From Lytechinus variegatus (lineage: Eukaryota > Echinodermata > Echinoidea > Temnopleuroida > Toxopneustidae), in the NCBI RefSeq assembly GCF_018143015.1, contig NC_054758.1, positions 19,642,501 through 19,706,500 of the forward strand: a DNA stretch of 64,000 bases, given 5' to 3'. This document shows positions 47,161-57,524 of this stretch, piece by piece. The notes under the pieces are model-generated. The model worked only from the letters and a program-made list of their open reading frames with translations, was not told the origin of the DNA and searched no databases. Position 1 is the first letter of the stretch. Each line of letters starts with the position of its first letter. Made by a program: the position numbers and the translations under genes.

Positions 47161-48029
47161 CTGCCGAATATAAAATAAAACTTAGTTACAAGGTTGGTGA
47201 TTCGAACATAATTGAAGAAGATACTGGAGATCTCAAATGCTTCTCTGCAACATTTGGTCATAGTTCTTTCGTGAGATATCAATATCAATATATACATTTT
47301 TGCATTTAAAATGAAGAGGTTTTACAGGCTCGCGTCCAGACTCACTCGACTGACATTCCATTTTGTTGACGATCAGCCATGCATAAAGTCTTTTGTTAAC
47401 CGTGCGATATAAAAGTTCTGTGGGAAACCGGTGAAAACACGTTTATTTAATGAAATTATGCAAATTCAAGCATTGTTTCGAGGGAACATACCTGTTTTAC
47501 TTCTCGAAAAAATGGTCAAGAACATCAAATTAAAAAGAAATGTATTAAATAGGGAATGCATCAATGATGAAATTAGATAAGCCCTCAATCAAAATGAACT
47601 ATAAACCCAATAGGTAATGCATTTCAAAATTAAGACATAATTCTGTAAATAAGTAAGTTGTATGTTTTCCCCCGAAACTATGACTTTGTAATTTCATTTT
47701 GACTTTAAGAGAGCGACCATGATCTTGCTTTCAACACTCCTGACCCCCCCCCCTCCAATATTCATTCGATTTCGGTTTAAAAAAATTACCATGCGTGATT
47801 CTCTGAGAAAAAAAAAACTGATCTGATTTATCATGCCACTGGTCAGAGTGAAGCAAACTCGTACGTTTCACAGTTGAATGTGCTGCTGTGCACAGAAAAA
47901 AAGTATATAATGTTGGAAAATGTGAACGAAATGTAGCGCACGCAATATCCAGACTTCACTTTATAGCTCTCTTAAAGTCGCCACTTGAACACCGCGAACT
48001 AACACTAACGCATGATGCAAACGTCTCAC
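47161..48029. other. Gap between gene B and module 9
   Basis: A leader exon is expected in or beyond this gap, but none could be supported. A C run (47744-47755) and A/T runs are present. Confidence 0.4.
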
Positions 48030-48128
48030 CTGGTTTGTGGCATCCGACGAATACTATTTCTGTCACTGAAGTATACGTGCAGCTGCCGTGTTAGTAAAGC
48101 TGTAAGCACATCTATTTACTTTGGTCAT
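48030..48128 (-). other. Donor module 9 (upstream of gene B)
   Basis: The closest module to gene B. The donor CCACAAACCAG|GTGAGACG is at 48030. ATG at 48126-48128 opens MTKVNRCAYSF, then closes before the donor. A TACTAAC followed by GGCAG in the middle resembles a branch point and acceptor, so the 3' half could be an internal exon instead. Confidence 0.5.
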
Positions 48129-49032
48129 ACTGTCCAGGCTGGGATATTTCAATCAAGATCTAACAATTGTGCTTCAGTTCTCATGTTTCTAGCATTGACA
48201 AGTACGTCGTATACTAGTAGAATCTCATGAACATTATACATATTAAATTTGTATTGCCACTCTTAATAGCTTGATTTCGACAGAACCTGCATATTGATCA
48301 GGAATATTCTCTGGGTATATCTTTATCTAAATAAAGTTCCGTGGTTACTGTTCTCGTTTATTACTGTGTTCTGCATAGATTCCTACTTTGTATAGTTTCA
48401 ATTTATTGTTTTTTTCCTCTGTATGCGGATTCATCAGTCTGTTATGAACACATTTTACCAGTAAATTAAAATTAATATATACATTTCGGCATCCATCTAT
48501 GTCACAAATACATAAGATACATTGTACTTGACTGATTTGATTTTATGTATTGGATATTGCACATTTTGAACGACATAAACACAATACTCGAAAATACAAA
48601 CATGGCAAGATAAAGCAACAACATAGAATGTGTTGAAGACAGTAAGTGAAATATTGTACGAAAGACTAGGCCTGTGTGATGAAGAATTCACTGGACCCTT
48701 AGAAAGATAAAACACATCAAGACCGTTATGGCCCCTACAACAATTTAAGGTCACCCCCCTGAAAAAAAAATGGGTTGGAGACAAGATATGGTAAGCATGA
48801 TTCTTTGCAGCGTGGCAATAGCATTCACATGCGTTGATAGGCCGGGGAAGAGGAAAGCCGAGCCAAGGAGCCACAGAGAGTGGCTGCCATATTTCTTGAT
48901 GGTTAGGGGGAAGGAATCTGAACAATCTAAAATTTAGCCCCCCCCCTAAAAAAGACGAGATCATAAGATTTTATTATCAGATTTTTATTAACACTTAATA
49001 ATACATATTAAGTGTTAATTCAAACGTATCAC

Positions 49033-49132
49033 CTTTGGTTTGCGGCATCCGAGGAATGCTACATAATTGGTTGTCAATGGAGCATACGTGTACATTTCAT
49101 ATCTCGTAAGCGCAATTAGTCACTTTGGTCAG
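49033..49132 (-). other. Donor module 10
   Basis: CGCAAACCAAAG|GTGATACG donor at 49033. The start codon is CTG in LTKVTNCAYEI, followed by a stop. Decayed. Confidence 0.45.
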
Positions 49133-49164
49133 ACTGAACGCACTGGCATATTGAAGTTCAGTTC

Positions 49165-49450
49165 AAGTTCAAGTTCAAGTTTATTTTCCATTTCCTCTAT
49201 CAACATTACAAGCAAATACAAATCAAACATACATTATAAATATAGACAGAAACAAATGAAATGTGATAACAATGATTACAAATCAATTACAAGTTACAAA
49301 TATTTGTAAAATAGTTTTAACAGAATCTGATATGGAAATGAGGGGATCCACTAAAAAGCATTGCTTGTAGAGCGTGGATCCCCTAAGAAAGTATATCAAA
49401 CATTTGAGAAATGGGGCTCATTCGCAGGAGTAAATACAATAAGTTAAAAA
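49165..49450 (-). mobile_element. LINE 3' end
   Basis: TTCAGTTCAAGTTCAAGTTC followed by AAGTTTATTTTCC is the complement of an AATAAACTTGAACTTGAA LINE tail, so the element points to the minus strand. An untranslated body with a GGGGATCCAC / GTGGATCCCC inverted pair (49344 and 49374) follows. No coding part. Confidence 0.6.
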
Positions 49451-50796
49451 AGAATATTGGAAATAATAACAAGATGGTGAGTGATAGCGAGAAATGATAA
49501 AAAGATGACAGAGATACAGGACGATACTAAAAACTAAAGAGAAAACAGACATGAGAGAGAAGGAATAAAGTACTGAAAGGAGAGCGAGAGGGAGAGAGAA
49601 AGGGCAAAGATAAGTAGGGAGGGGGGGGGGGAGAGATGGATGCACACACACACACACACAGACAGACAGACACAGATAATATGGAGAGAGAGCTTCATCA
49701 ACAGAGATTTCCAAAAGACATTAATGATGAAAGAACACTGGAGGCTTGATTAAAATGTAGGCAGGTTTTCAGTTTTTTTTCTAAATTCATGAAAATTGAT
49801 CAAGAAAACGTTTGTTGTCAGGTTAGAAAATTTGGAGAACACCCGAAATTCAAGTACCATATTCTACGATCAGATTAACATATTAGGTTGCTTTTTAAAA
49901 TAAATTTTAAGGAGGGGCTATGCATTATTAAGAAAAATTCCAAAGGCTAGCGCAGTTTTTCCACGTGAAAACAATCTTTAGATTTATTAAACATAATGTT
50001 ATGTTATTTATTTTTTTTCTTCTTTTTTGCAAGGAGAGATCAGGAAGAAACCAAAAGGTAAACAGATACATTTGTAAATTCACATTCAAAGTGTAATTTT
50101 AAATACTATGATTAAATTCATCAATCGGATTCCAAATCCCAAGCATACTAGATTGAGGGAATTCGAGTATAAGTTTAGTCTACTTGATAATATCACACAC
50201 TTAACCAGACAAAACGTGTTGATCTTTTTATATTTTTGGGTCAAAGCAAGGAGGGGCAGTGACATGGCTTACTGTTAGCCTGTAGTTTTAAAACCTCACT
50301 ATCAACTCACAACGACTACTAAAACAATCAGCACTTTGTACAAATGAGACAAAAATAGAAATTTCCCTCATAAATTCTTGTCTTTATTTCATTTTTTGTA
50401 GTGTGACGAATGTGTTTGAGCGACAGAGTTATACATTATGCTTCATTTTGTTTCTGAAATAATGAAGCGGCATTTGCTCACATTAGGATCCCACTCATTG
50501 ACAATATCAATTGCAACTTTAGTATCTAAGACAAAGGAATACGGATATCCAATATTCATGACAAAGTGAGCCCCCCCCCCCTCCCCAACACACAAAGTCA
50601 TATCGTGAATGTTGTTGTCAAGAAATAGAGGTTAAAAAATGGAAAGAAAAAGTAGACTTCATTGATTGGATAGTCATCCGTTTCCTGTAGAGTTACATAA
50701 TCGTCTAAAATATCCCAATTTCTTTAATATTACAGTAACTATTTTCACGTCAAGGCGCGGTAAATTCGTATAATTTCAATAGAGCAAACGTTTCAC
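49451..50796. other. Spacer with simple repeats
   Basis: GA-rich tract at 49550-49640 with a G run, CA run at 49645-49660, C run near 50571-50583; otherwise AT-rich. No gene. Confidence 0.45.
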
Positions 50797-50896
50797 TTGG
50801 TTTATGGCAAATGATTGAAATACAATTGACAGTGAAGTGAACGTGCAGCTTTGAGTTGTCCGCAATTCCGTAAGCGCAAGTGGTCACTTTGGTCAG
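50797..50896 (-). other. Donor module 11
   Basis: Donor CCATAAACCAA|GTGAAACG at 50797; start CTG in LTKVTTCAYGI. It is the only copy in which the CAY frame runs straight into a CHKP ending, which would be in phase 1 and could join the sushi exon. The donor is weak. Confidence 0.5.
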
Positions 50897-50939
50897 ACTG
50901 TTTGAGCTGGGATGGACATATTTATTAAAGATTTGCTTC

Positions 50940-51003
50940 ACGGTTTTATATTTACAACATATATACATAGATATATATTTATATATCTCTATATATGTAT
51001 ATG

Positions 51004-51060
<57 letters not shown>

Positions 51061-51075
51061 GTACATATATATACT
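50940..51075. repeat. (TA)n(CA)n(TA)n microsatellite
   Basis: ATATATATA runs flank about 26 bases of CA repeat. Confidence 0.9.
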
Positions 51076-51124
51076 GATGTAGGTTTGATTCATCCAAAAA
51101 GAGTCAAATTACGATGGAAAAAAT

Positions 51125-51216
51125 AAATTTATTCATCTGGACTTACTTTACTTGAAACAAAGGACCAAAGTACAGTTTCACGTCAGATTCGGGACGCTTC
51201 TTCAGCTCTCATGAAT
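51125..51216. mobile_element. Single arm of the 39182-39433 fold-back family
   Basis: TTTATTCATCTGGACTTACT, a CAGTTTCACGTC block and GGGACGCTTCTTCAGCTCT match one arm of the palindrome at 39182-39433 with some differences. The opposite arm is missing. Confidence 0.7.
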
Positions 51217-51770
51217 TTATATATATGTATATATTCATATTGCTTTTGATTGGATGATACATCTTCCCTCGAAGCGACTATTTTCAGCGAAACATTCATC
51301 ATGCTCATTGGCGAAAGATCCCATGCGCATTGCATACTCCTCAATGTGGAACGATCTTCGTGAAGACACCAACAATGTATCTCTATTGAGTCCTCCGAAA
51401 ATGTTCTTTCGTTTTATTTACGTATCAATTCTGTGTGCCTCAAGTGCTTTCTACAAAGAATGTGCTAGACACTTTTCATTCAAATTAAAATTATAATCAG
51501 CGGTCGAGTGAGCTGGTAACGTTGTGTTTATCATGCTTGCTGGGCAAAAAAAAAAATGCATTGTTTATCTATTATTATTCATTTTCTAAAATCTGACTCA
51601 TTGAAGAAATTATAAAAAAACCTATACTGCAAATACTTTCAACTTCTCATTTTTGAGCAAGACACGGTAATATGAAACCAGTCATCACTTTTGTTCCTAT
51701 TTATTGTCATTTTTTAGGAGTGGATGTATCAATATCTGACTATTGTTATTCAGAGGTTATGATTGTGTTT

Positions 51771-52241
51771 GAGCCGTTCTCAATATACTTTTTAAAACTT
51801 GTTTACTGGAAATCGTTTCAGGAAACCAGTTGGGGAGATTGCTCTGTTAGCATTCCCATTTGATCGCCCAAAAGTGGTTTTCAAAACCAATTCACGTAAA
51901 GGTCTTCTTGATATGGGAACACTCTCATTGGGATGACATATTTCGAGCGAAAATTTACCACAACGTAGGCATTCCACGCACAGTGTGTGGAGTAGCGCGC
52001 TCAAAAATATGCCAAGATCGCTTCCCGAAGAACAGTTGTGTCGCTAATACCATCCGAGGCCAAACGATCTTGAAAACTCTATCGCGAGGTAGTTTTCTGA
52101 ACCGGTTTGGAAGATCGCTTGCAAGGCCGCATCGACCGTTCTCAGTACACATTAAACTAGTTTCCACTGAACTTATTTCCAGCAAACTTAGGTGTCCTTT
52201 TTCCAGTGAACTAGTTTTAGGACGGTAGTGAGAATGGTTTC
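51771..52241. mobile_element. MITE with GAGCCGTTCTC / GAAACCATTCTC ends
   Basis: Inverted ends of about 42 bases at roughly three-quarters identity: GAGCCGTTCTCAATATAC and on against the complement of the right end, both reaching TAAAACT-GTT-ACTGGAAA. A 122-codon open frame inside has no domain and is likely chance. Confidence 0.65.
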
Positions 52242-52344
52242 ATAGGTATCTTGTCAAAAGTCGAAGCGACATCTTTCATTACATGTCCAGTTCTTACACT
52301 TGTTCATCACTCAGTCTCCATGTCCTCAAAAGGTAGCTTCATTC

Positions 52345-52515
52345 ACTGTAAAAAAAGATGAAGTGCTAATTTAGCACTTACAGTGCTTGTATAAAAAACT
52401 GCACTACGAGTGCTGATTTTCTAGTTCAAATTCAAACTAGAAAATCAGCACTCGTAGGGCGGTTACTATACAAGCACTGTGAGTGCTAACTTAGCACATA
52501 TTTTTTTTTACAGTG
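52345..52515. mobile_element. Hairpin MITE with CACTGTAAAAAAA ends
   Basis: The two halves (52345-52430 and 52432-52515) are almost complete complements: AAGTGCTAATTTAGCACTTA and CTACGAGTGCTGATTTTCTA have partners in the other half. It would fold into one long hairpin. A few mismatches separate the arms. Confidence 0.85.
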
Positions 52516-53635
52516 TTTATTCAAGTTATATTCTTTACTAGAGAGATTTGCACATGCAATGAGCTGGGTGCAGACCAAAACACATATTTTAACTCGGTCA
52601 TTACTGTTTTCAATATGTATCAAATTTCACAATTTGGTTTCATCGTAAAGATGAAAAATAAATCATAAATTCAGGTTATGTGTTTGAATTTAAAAAGACA
52701 AATTGTGATGCAAGTGAAGCATCTTATCGAAAACATGATAGACGGTAATTATTTTCACCGACAAAAGTTGTTATTTTTACACTTTATTTTCTGTTTGAGC
52801 CAAAATGATATTTGAATATGATAAAGCTGAAGATCTATGATATAAGTTGTATACGAACAGGTGTTGGAATGGGCCAGGATCCACCTATTATGAGGCTAAA
52901 TACACGTTGAAGCTTAAAAGCTAGAATACTGCACTATGATTGGTCAAAGAGATCACACACTCACTAAAATTCCAATGACTTCCTATCCAAAGTTTCACTC
53001 ACCATGTGGTTTTGTCTTCAAAGTGCACGGATATGTTGTTGTGAAACATCCAGCGAGTCAGAACTCTGGATTTCATGCTACTCAGAAATTTCAAAAATCT
53101 TTCTTTGTATTTTATTGTCAATTGCTGGATCCTGAGTCATTTCCAAGGTGAAACAAAAAAATGTGTTAAATTGTGAAAAAAGAGCTTTAAGAGAATATGT
53201 ATCTTATTTGGGCTTAACCCCCCCCCCAAAAAAAAATCAACAATTTGCAAGAGAAAGCAGAGGGGAAAATTACGTTTTGAGATATCTTTTCAGGCCTAAA
53301 ATTGAGCTATTTTCATCAAATTACTTCATTAAAAATAAATGACTATTATTCAAGAGTAACATTTACTCTTTGCAATGATGCAACAAAATTCAATTCCACT
53401 TGAAGATAAACTGGTTATATTATTTGAGAAAGAAAGTCTCACAATTCACGAGATTCTGCAGTGAGGTGAATTCAGCCACGAGAGGGCTGGAGTAAATCTT
53501 GCTTATTTGGTCGTTAGTTTAGGGCTCTGCAGTCTGGCTGTCATAGACAAAACATGGTCAGAATAGTTTGAAGAAAAGAAAAAGAATATATAAGACTCCT
53601 GGTTTTCGAGACAACAAAAGATTTTAACGTCTCAC
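52516..53635. other. Spacer, nothing recognised
   Basis: AT-rich, a C run near 53219-53227, short chance frames. Confidence 0.4.
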
Positions 53636-53890
53636 CTAATTTGTGGCATCCGATGACTGCTTAGTGTACATTTGCGACTGTAGAATACGAGCAGATACTG
53701 CAGTTTCAGGAATTGTTTAAGCGCATCGCTCCACTTTGCTCATAATGACCGTGCCGCTACATAATCTAGCCAGTCGATATGTTGATGTAACAGTAACTCG
53801 ATTGCATGTTGGCTTAGATAATCAATACATTAATCCAGTCTTATTGAAATACAGTTTACCCCAACCGCCATTTGCAAGATTGACTTAATT
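53636..53890 (-). other. Donor module 12 (left of gene C)
   Basis: Donor CCACAAATTAG|GTGAGACG at 53636; ATG at 53741-53743 opens MSKVERCA then stops. The upstream block near 53860-53885 is a weak match to the ACGGCAGTTGG element. Its place relative to gene C mirrors module 1 relative to gene A. Confidence 0.5.
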
Positions 53891-54600
53891 TGGACATTGT
53901 CCCGCCAAATCTGTTCATCAATATCATTTGCGATTGGAAAATAACAGTTACACATATTTATGATTTCAATACACGATATTCTGCTTTATTGTTTTCATAT
54001 CGAAACCCTCAAAGTAAAGCCCCTTTGTTAATTAAAAAAATAGTATAGCATAAAGCAAAGTTTACTCCTGTTTGTATGAAAAATTATATGTCATTTGTTT
54101 TCATAAATGACAATAACAAAAATTATTGTATCCATTGTGACGTCGCCGACGGACTCGGAATGATAACACGTCATATGATACCAGGACCCCGTCTTACAAA
54201 GATTAGCGAATAAGCCGATCTATCACAACTATGGAAAGCCAGCAACATCAACATCTAAAATGCATGTTGGTTCAAAATACTTTCTAGATATGATTTTATT
54301 CATTCACTCATCTTTTTCTTGCAAGTTCGATGTTTTTTTTGTTTTTTTTACAAAGACATTGAGTAAATTTCCTGCAAAAAAAATTCTGACATGTCCATAC
54401 AGTTAACGATTGCTCGAATCAATCGTAATTCTTTGTAAGACTGGGCACATAAGTGACGCTTTAATAACGTAATTTAAACATAATTAAACGCCATTTATTC
54501 TAATAAGCCCTGGAATGAGATACACCTGACTTTATCATATCAAATAAACCTGCATTTGTGCTCCTTACAAATCATTGGATGAACTTCTTTAATTGCATAT
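53891..54600. other. Spacer, nothing recognised
   Basis: AT-rich, no supported feature. Confidence 0.35.
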
Positions 54601-56496
54601 GTGTATATATTTTTTTCATCAGAATAAATATATATATATATATGTAATAAGTTTTTATTGAAACAAAGACTCAAATAATGAAGATGCTTACGAATTTGTT
54701 CCTTAACTAATTTTATTTTGTGTTGCATGAAGATTACAAAGTTATTAATATAAATCACAATTATCTTTACAAATAGCCCACTACTAACCACATCATGTTT
54801 GCACCGATTTTGAAAATCTAAGTGCGTTTTTTTCTGCGTATTATATTATTTCCTCTTTTTTTGTCTTACCACTAGAGTTCGTACTTTCCGATATATATAC
54901 TAATTTCAATTAGCAAAGAAAGTGCTAGAAGATAAATATCTGAAACAAAATGACAAATGGGATTATTCGTCTATGCGAAACAATTGGATATTCTTAAATT
55001 ATATATATATTAACTACAAATTCATTACCATTGATATCATAGATATTATTTCAAGAAAAGTATACATTGTTATGACATCATATTGATTAGAATTACTACG
55101 TACTAATAACAATTTTTGTGATCCATATTTTGAATGATAATAAAATTTTTTACTGTCACATTACACATAAAGAAAAGAAAAAGATAATGAAAGTAATAAA
55201 CATAATAATGATAATTATAATAATAATAAATCGTTCTGGCATATTGCATTGACTGATTTATAACACAAACTAGAATACAAGAATATTTCAAAAGGAAGTT
55301 CACAAGCTCTTGCTTCCGAAGCGTAACCGAATAATCAGAAGTGGGACTGCTTTTTGTGGAATGTTTCTAATCTCCAGTTTTATTCCATTTGCGTAATTAG
55401 ATTAACTTTGAAGAATTAATAATTTGCCTTCGAGGCTCGGTATTATTTGTTTTATATTTTCTGTATATTACCCCTTTAGTACATCCGATATATCCCACTT
55501 TTCCCCCTTCTTTTGTCCCCACTTCTGTTTTCTGTTATATTTTTTTCGGTCTTTGTTTAATTTCTTGTGGCTTTGTTATACCATCTCCTCATTTGATCAT
55601 TTTTTTGTCATTTTTCGTTTTCGTTTTTGATTTTTGCTGATATATAGATATAATTAATTAAATTAATAACTTGTATGAACTAAAGTATACTATTTAAACA
55701 AATTTTAATCTTGTGAATAATGCGATTACCGTCACTTCAGTAATCAACCGGGACATCAATCGAAAAAATATCGAAAATAATCCCAATACTTAATACGACA
55801 TTGCTTATTGAGATGTGCATTTAAAAATGATTTAATACAAAGAAAAAAAATGGGATTCCACTTTCGCAATAAATATCAAATTTATAATAAACACATATCT
55901 AATAATTGTGAAATCTGTTTCTGAAAACGGGTTTCCTTTTTTTAGGGACGCACTGTATATACAATCAAAACAATTCATGTCAAACCGTAGCATTTTTTTT
56001 CAATATTAGTATTACATTGTTCTTCACGTATTTAATTTGTAATGAATTACTTTCACAATAACAAAGTAGCCGTGAAAATATCAAAACACTGTGTATCCAC
56101 TTGTATACATATACCTACATTGATTAAGCACAGCGTGGCTGATATATCAACATGATCAATATGTAAGCTTAGTTGCAGTAATCGTACAAAATTAATCTTC
56201 ATTATCAAATCCGGTTACCATGGTTACAGTAAGATAAGCTGGAATTACAGTCATCATACCAAATTCACAAAAAGATCAGAGTTTTGATACATGGTATACA
56301 TGCTATACACACCTTAAGTTTGTTATCCGTATTTCTACACAATGAAATAAGAAGTACATTTTATTAAACACATTTAGCACAAAATAACAACGGGTTAGAG
56401 TGTACCGCCATTGGTGGGGTATTAGACTTCAACATTTCAACTTTCCTGAACGGAGATTCAGGTTTCTAGTTTCTAACAACATAGTAGTATCGTCAA
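54601..56496. other. 3' flank of gene C, duplicate of gene A flank
   Basis: Shares ordered phrases with 16241-18458 (TTTTATTTTGTGTTGCATGAAGA near 54711, TCTTGTGAATAATGCGATT near 55713, TTGTTATCCGTATTTCTACAC near 56318). TTTATT at 56360-56365 would be AATAAA on the minus strand, 132 bases past the stop. No other gene. Confidence 0.5.
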
Positions 56497-56668
56497 TTAC
56501 ATCGGTTTTTCGTAGGTCTCATATCCCTGTGGAATGCTGCTTGGTTTCAAGTATGGTTCGGTATACAGTGACTTTTCTCCCACAAGGTAGTCTGCATATC
56601 CTCCAGGAACATCCGGGAGTGGTCCTCGGTCGGCGTTTTTATCATCTTTAGCTGATCCAGAGTGCCAG
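56497..56668 (-). CDS. Gene C exon 5: cytoplasmic tail and stop
   Basis: Acceptor GACAG| precedes 56668; phase 2 entry. The protein is identical to gene A's tail (GPLPDVPGGYADYL, SLYTEPYLKP, GYETYEKPM), with three silent differences. Stop at 56497-56499. Confidence 0.88.
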
Positions 56669-57490
56669 CTGTCATTAAGACGTCAAACATCAGAAAACAA
56701 AAGTTTCATATCGTGACGAATATGTAGAGTGTAACAAATAATTCACTGCATATTGTGAATTACTGATAACATTGATGTGACCATCATACCATTTTCCGAT
56801 TTTTGTCAATAAAGAGATGGGACGCATGATAGTGCAATTAAGAGCTGAAAATGAAACCAAAAAGAACGCTGTATGACAATGTCGCACGAAAAGTTGGTGA
56901 CAGTAAGTGTATTCAGATCATCTGCAGATCCCAAATGGCTTTTGCTTTGTTACTTCTAATCTGTATGGAAAATCAACATTTGTTTTAAAAAGCAAATGTA
57001 AAATGCATGAGGTTGGAACAAGTGAACATTATGCAGATTAACGAAAATAAGTTACGTAAGCAATATTTTCCAATGTTTGGCTGCCACTTGGAATTTCATT
57101 CGCTTTTGCTTTACACAACCAGACTTGAGTATGACAGAGGGGCATTGTTCTTACCCTTTGAAAGAGATGGAGAAGGCCACCATGGACATCAGTACTAGGA
57201 CAAACATGATCACAGCTGCTACAAGAAGACCAGTAGTTATCAAATCTCGTCCGTGCCACTTTTCTACAGGCTTTTCTCCAACTCTCCCTGCATAGAAAAT
57301 TGGCAAGAAGTATTTTCATGTCACAATGTAGCTCACATTTGTTCATGAACAGGTGAACGTTGGATATAAAAAAGTTTAATTTCTTTGATTTTTTTTTAAC
57401 TTGGCCATTTCCCTAAACCGTTTTAGCGCATCAATGCAAAATGGCTGATTAATTATTTAGGACGAAATAAAGCTTGATAAAAGTACCACA

Positions 57491-57524
<34 letters not shown>

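Noticed and set aside
51860-52228. A 122-codon open frame.
   Set aside because: It is inside a MITE (51771-52241) and resembles no transposase or host domain.
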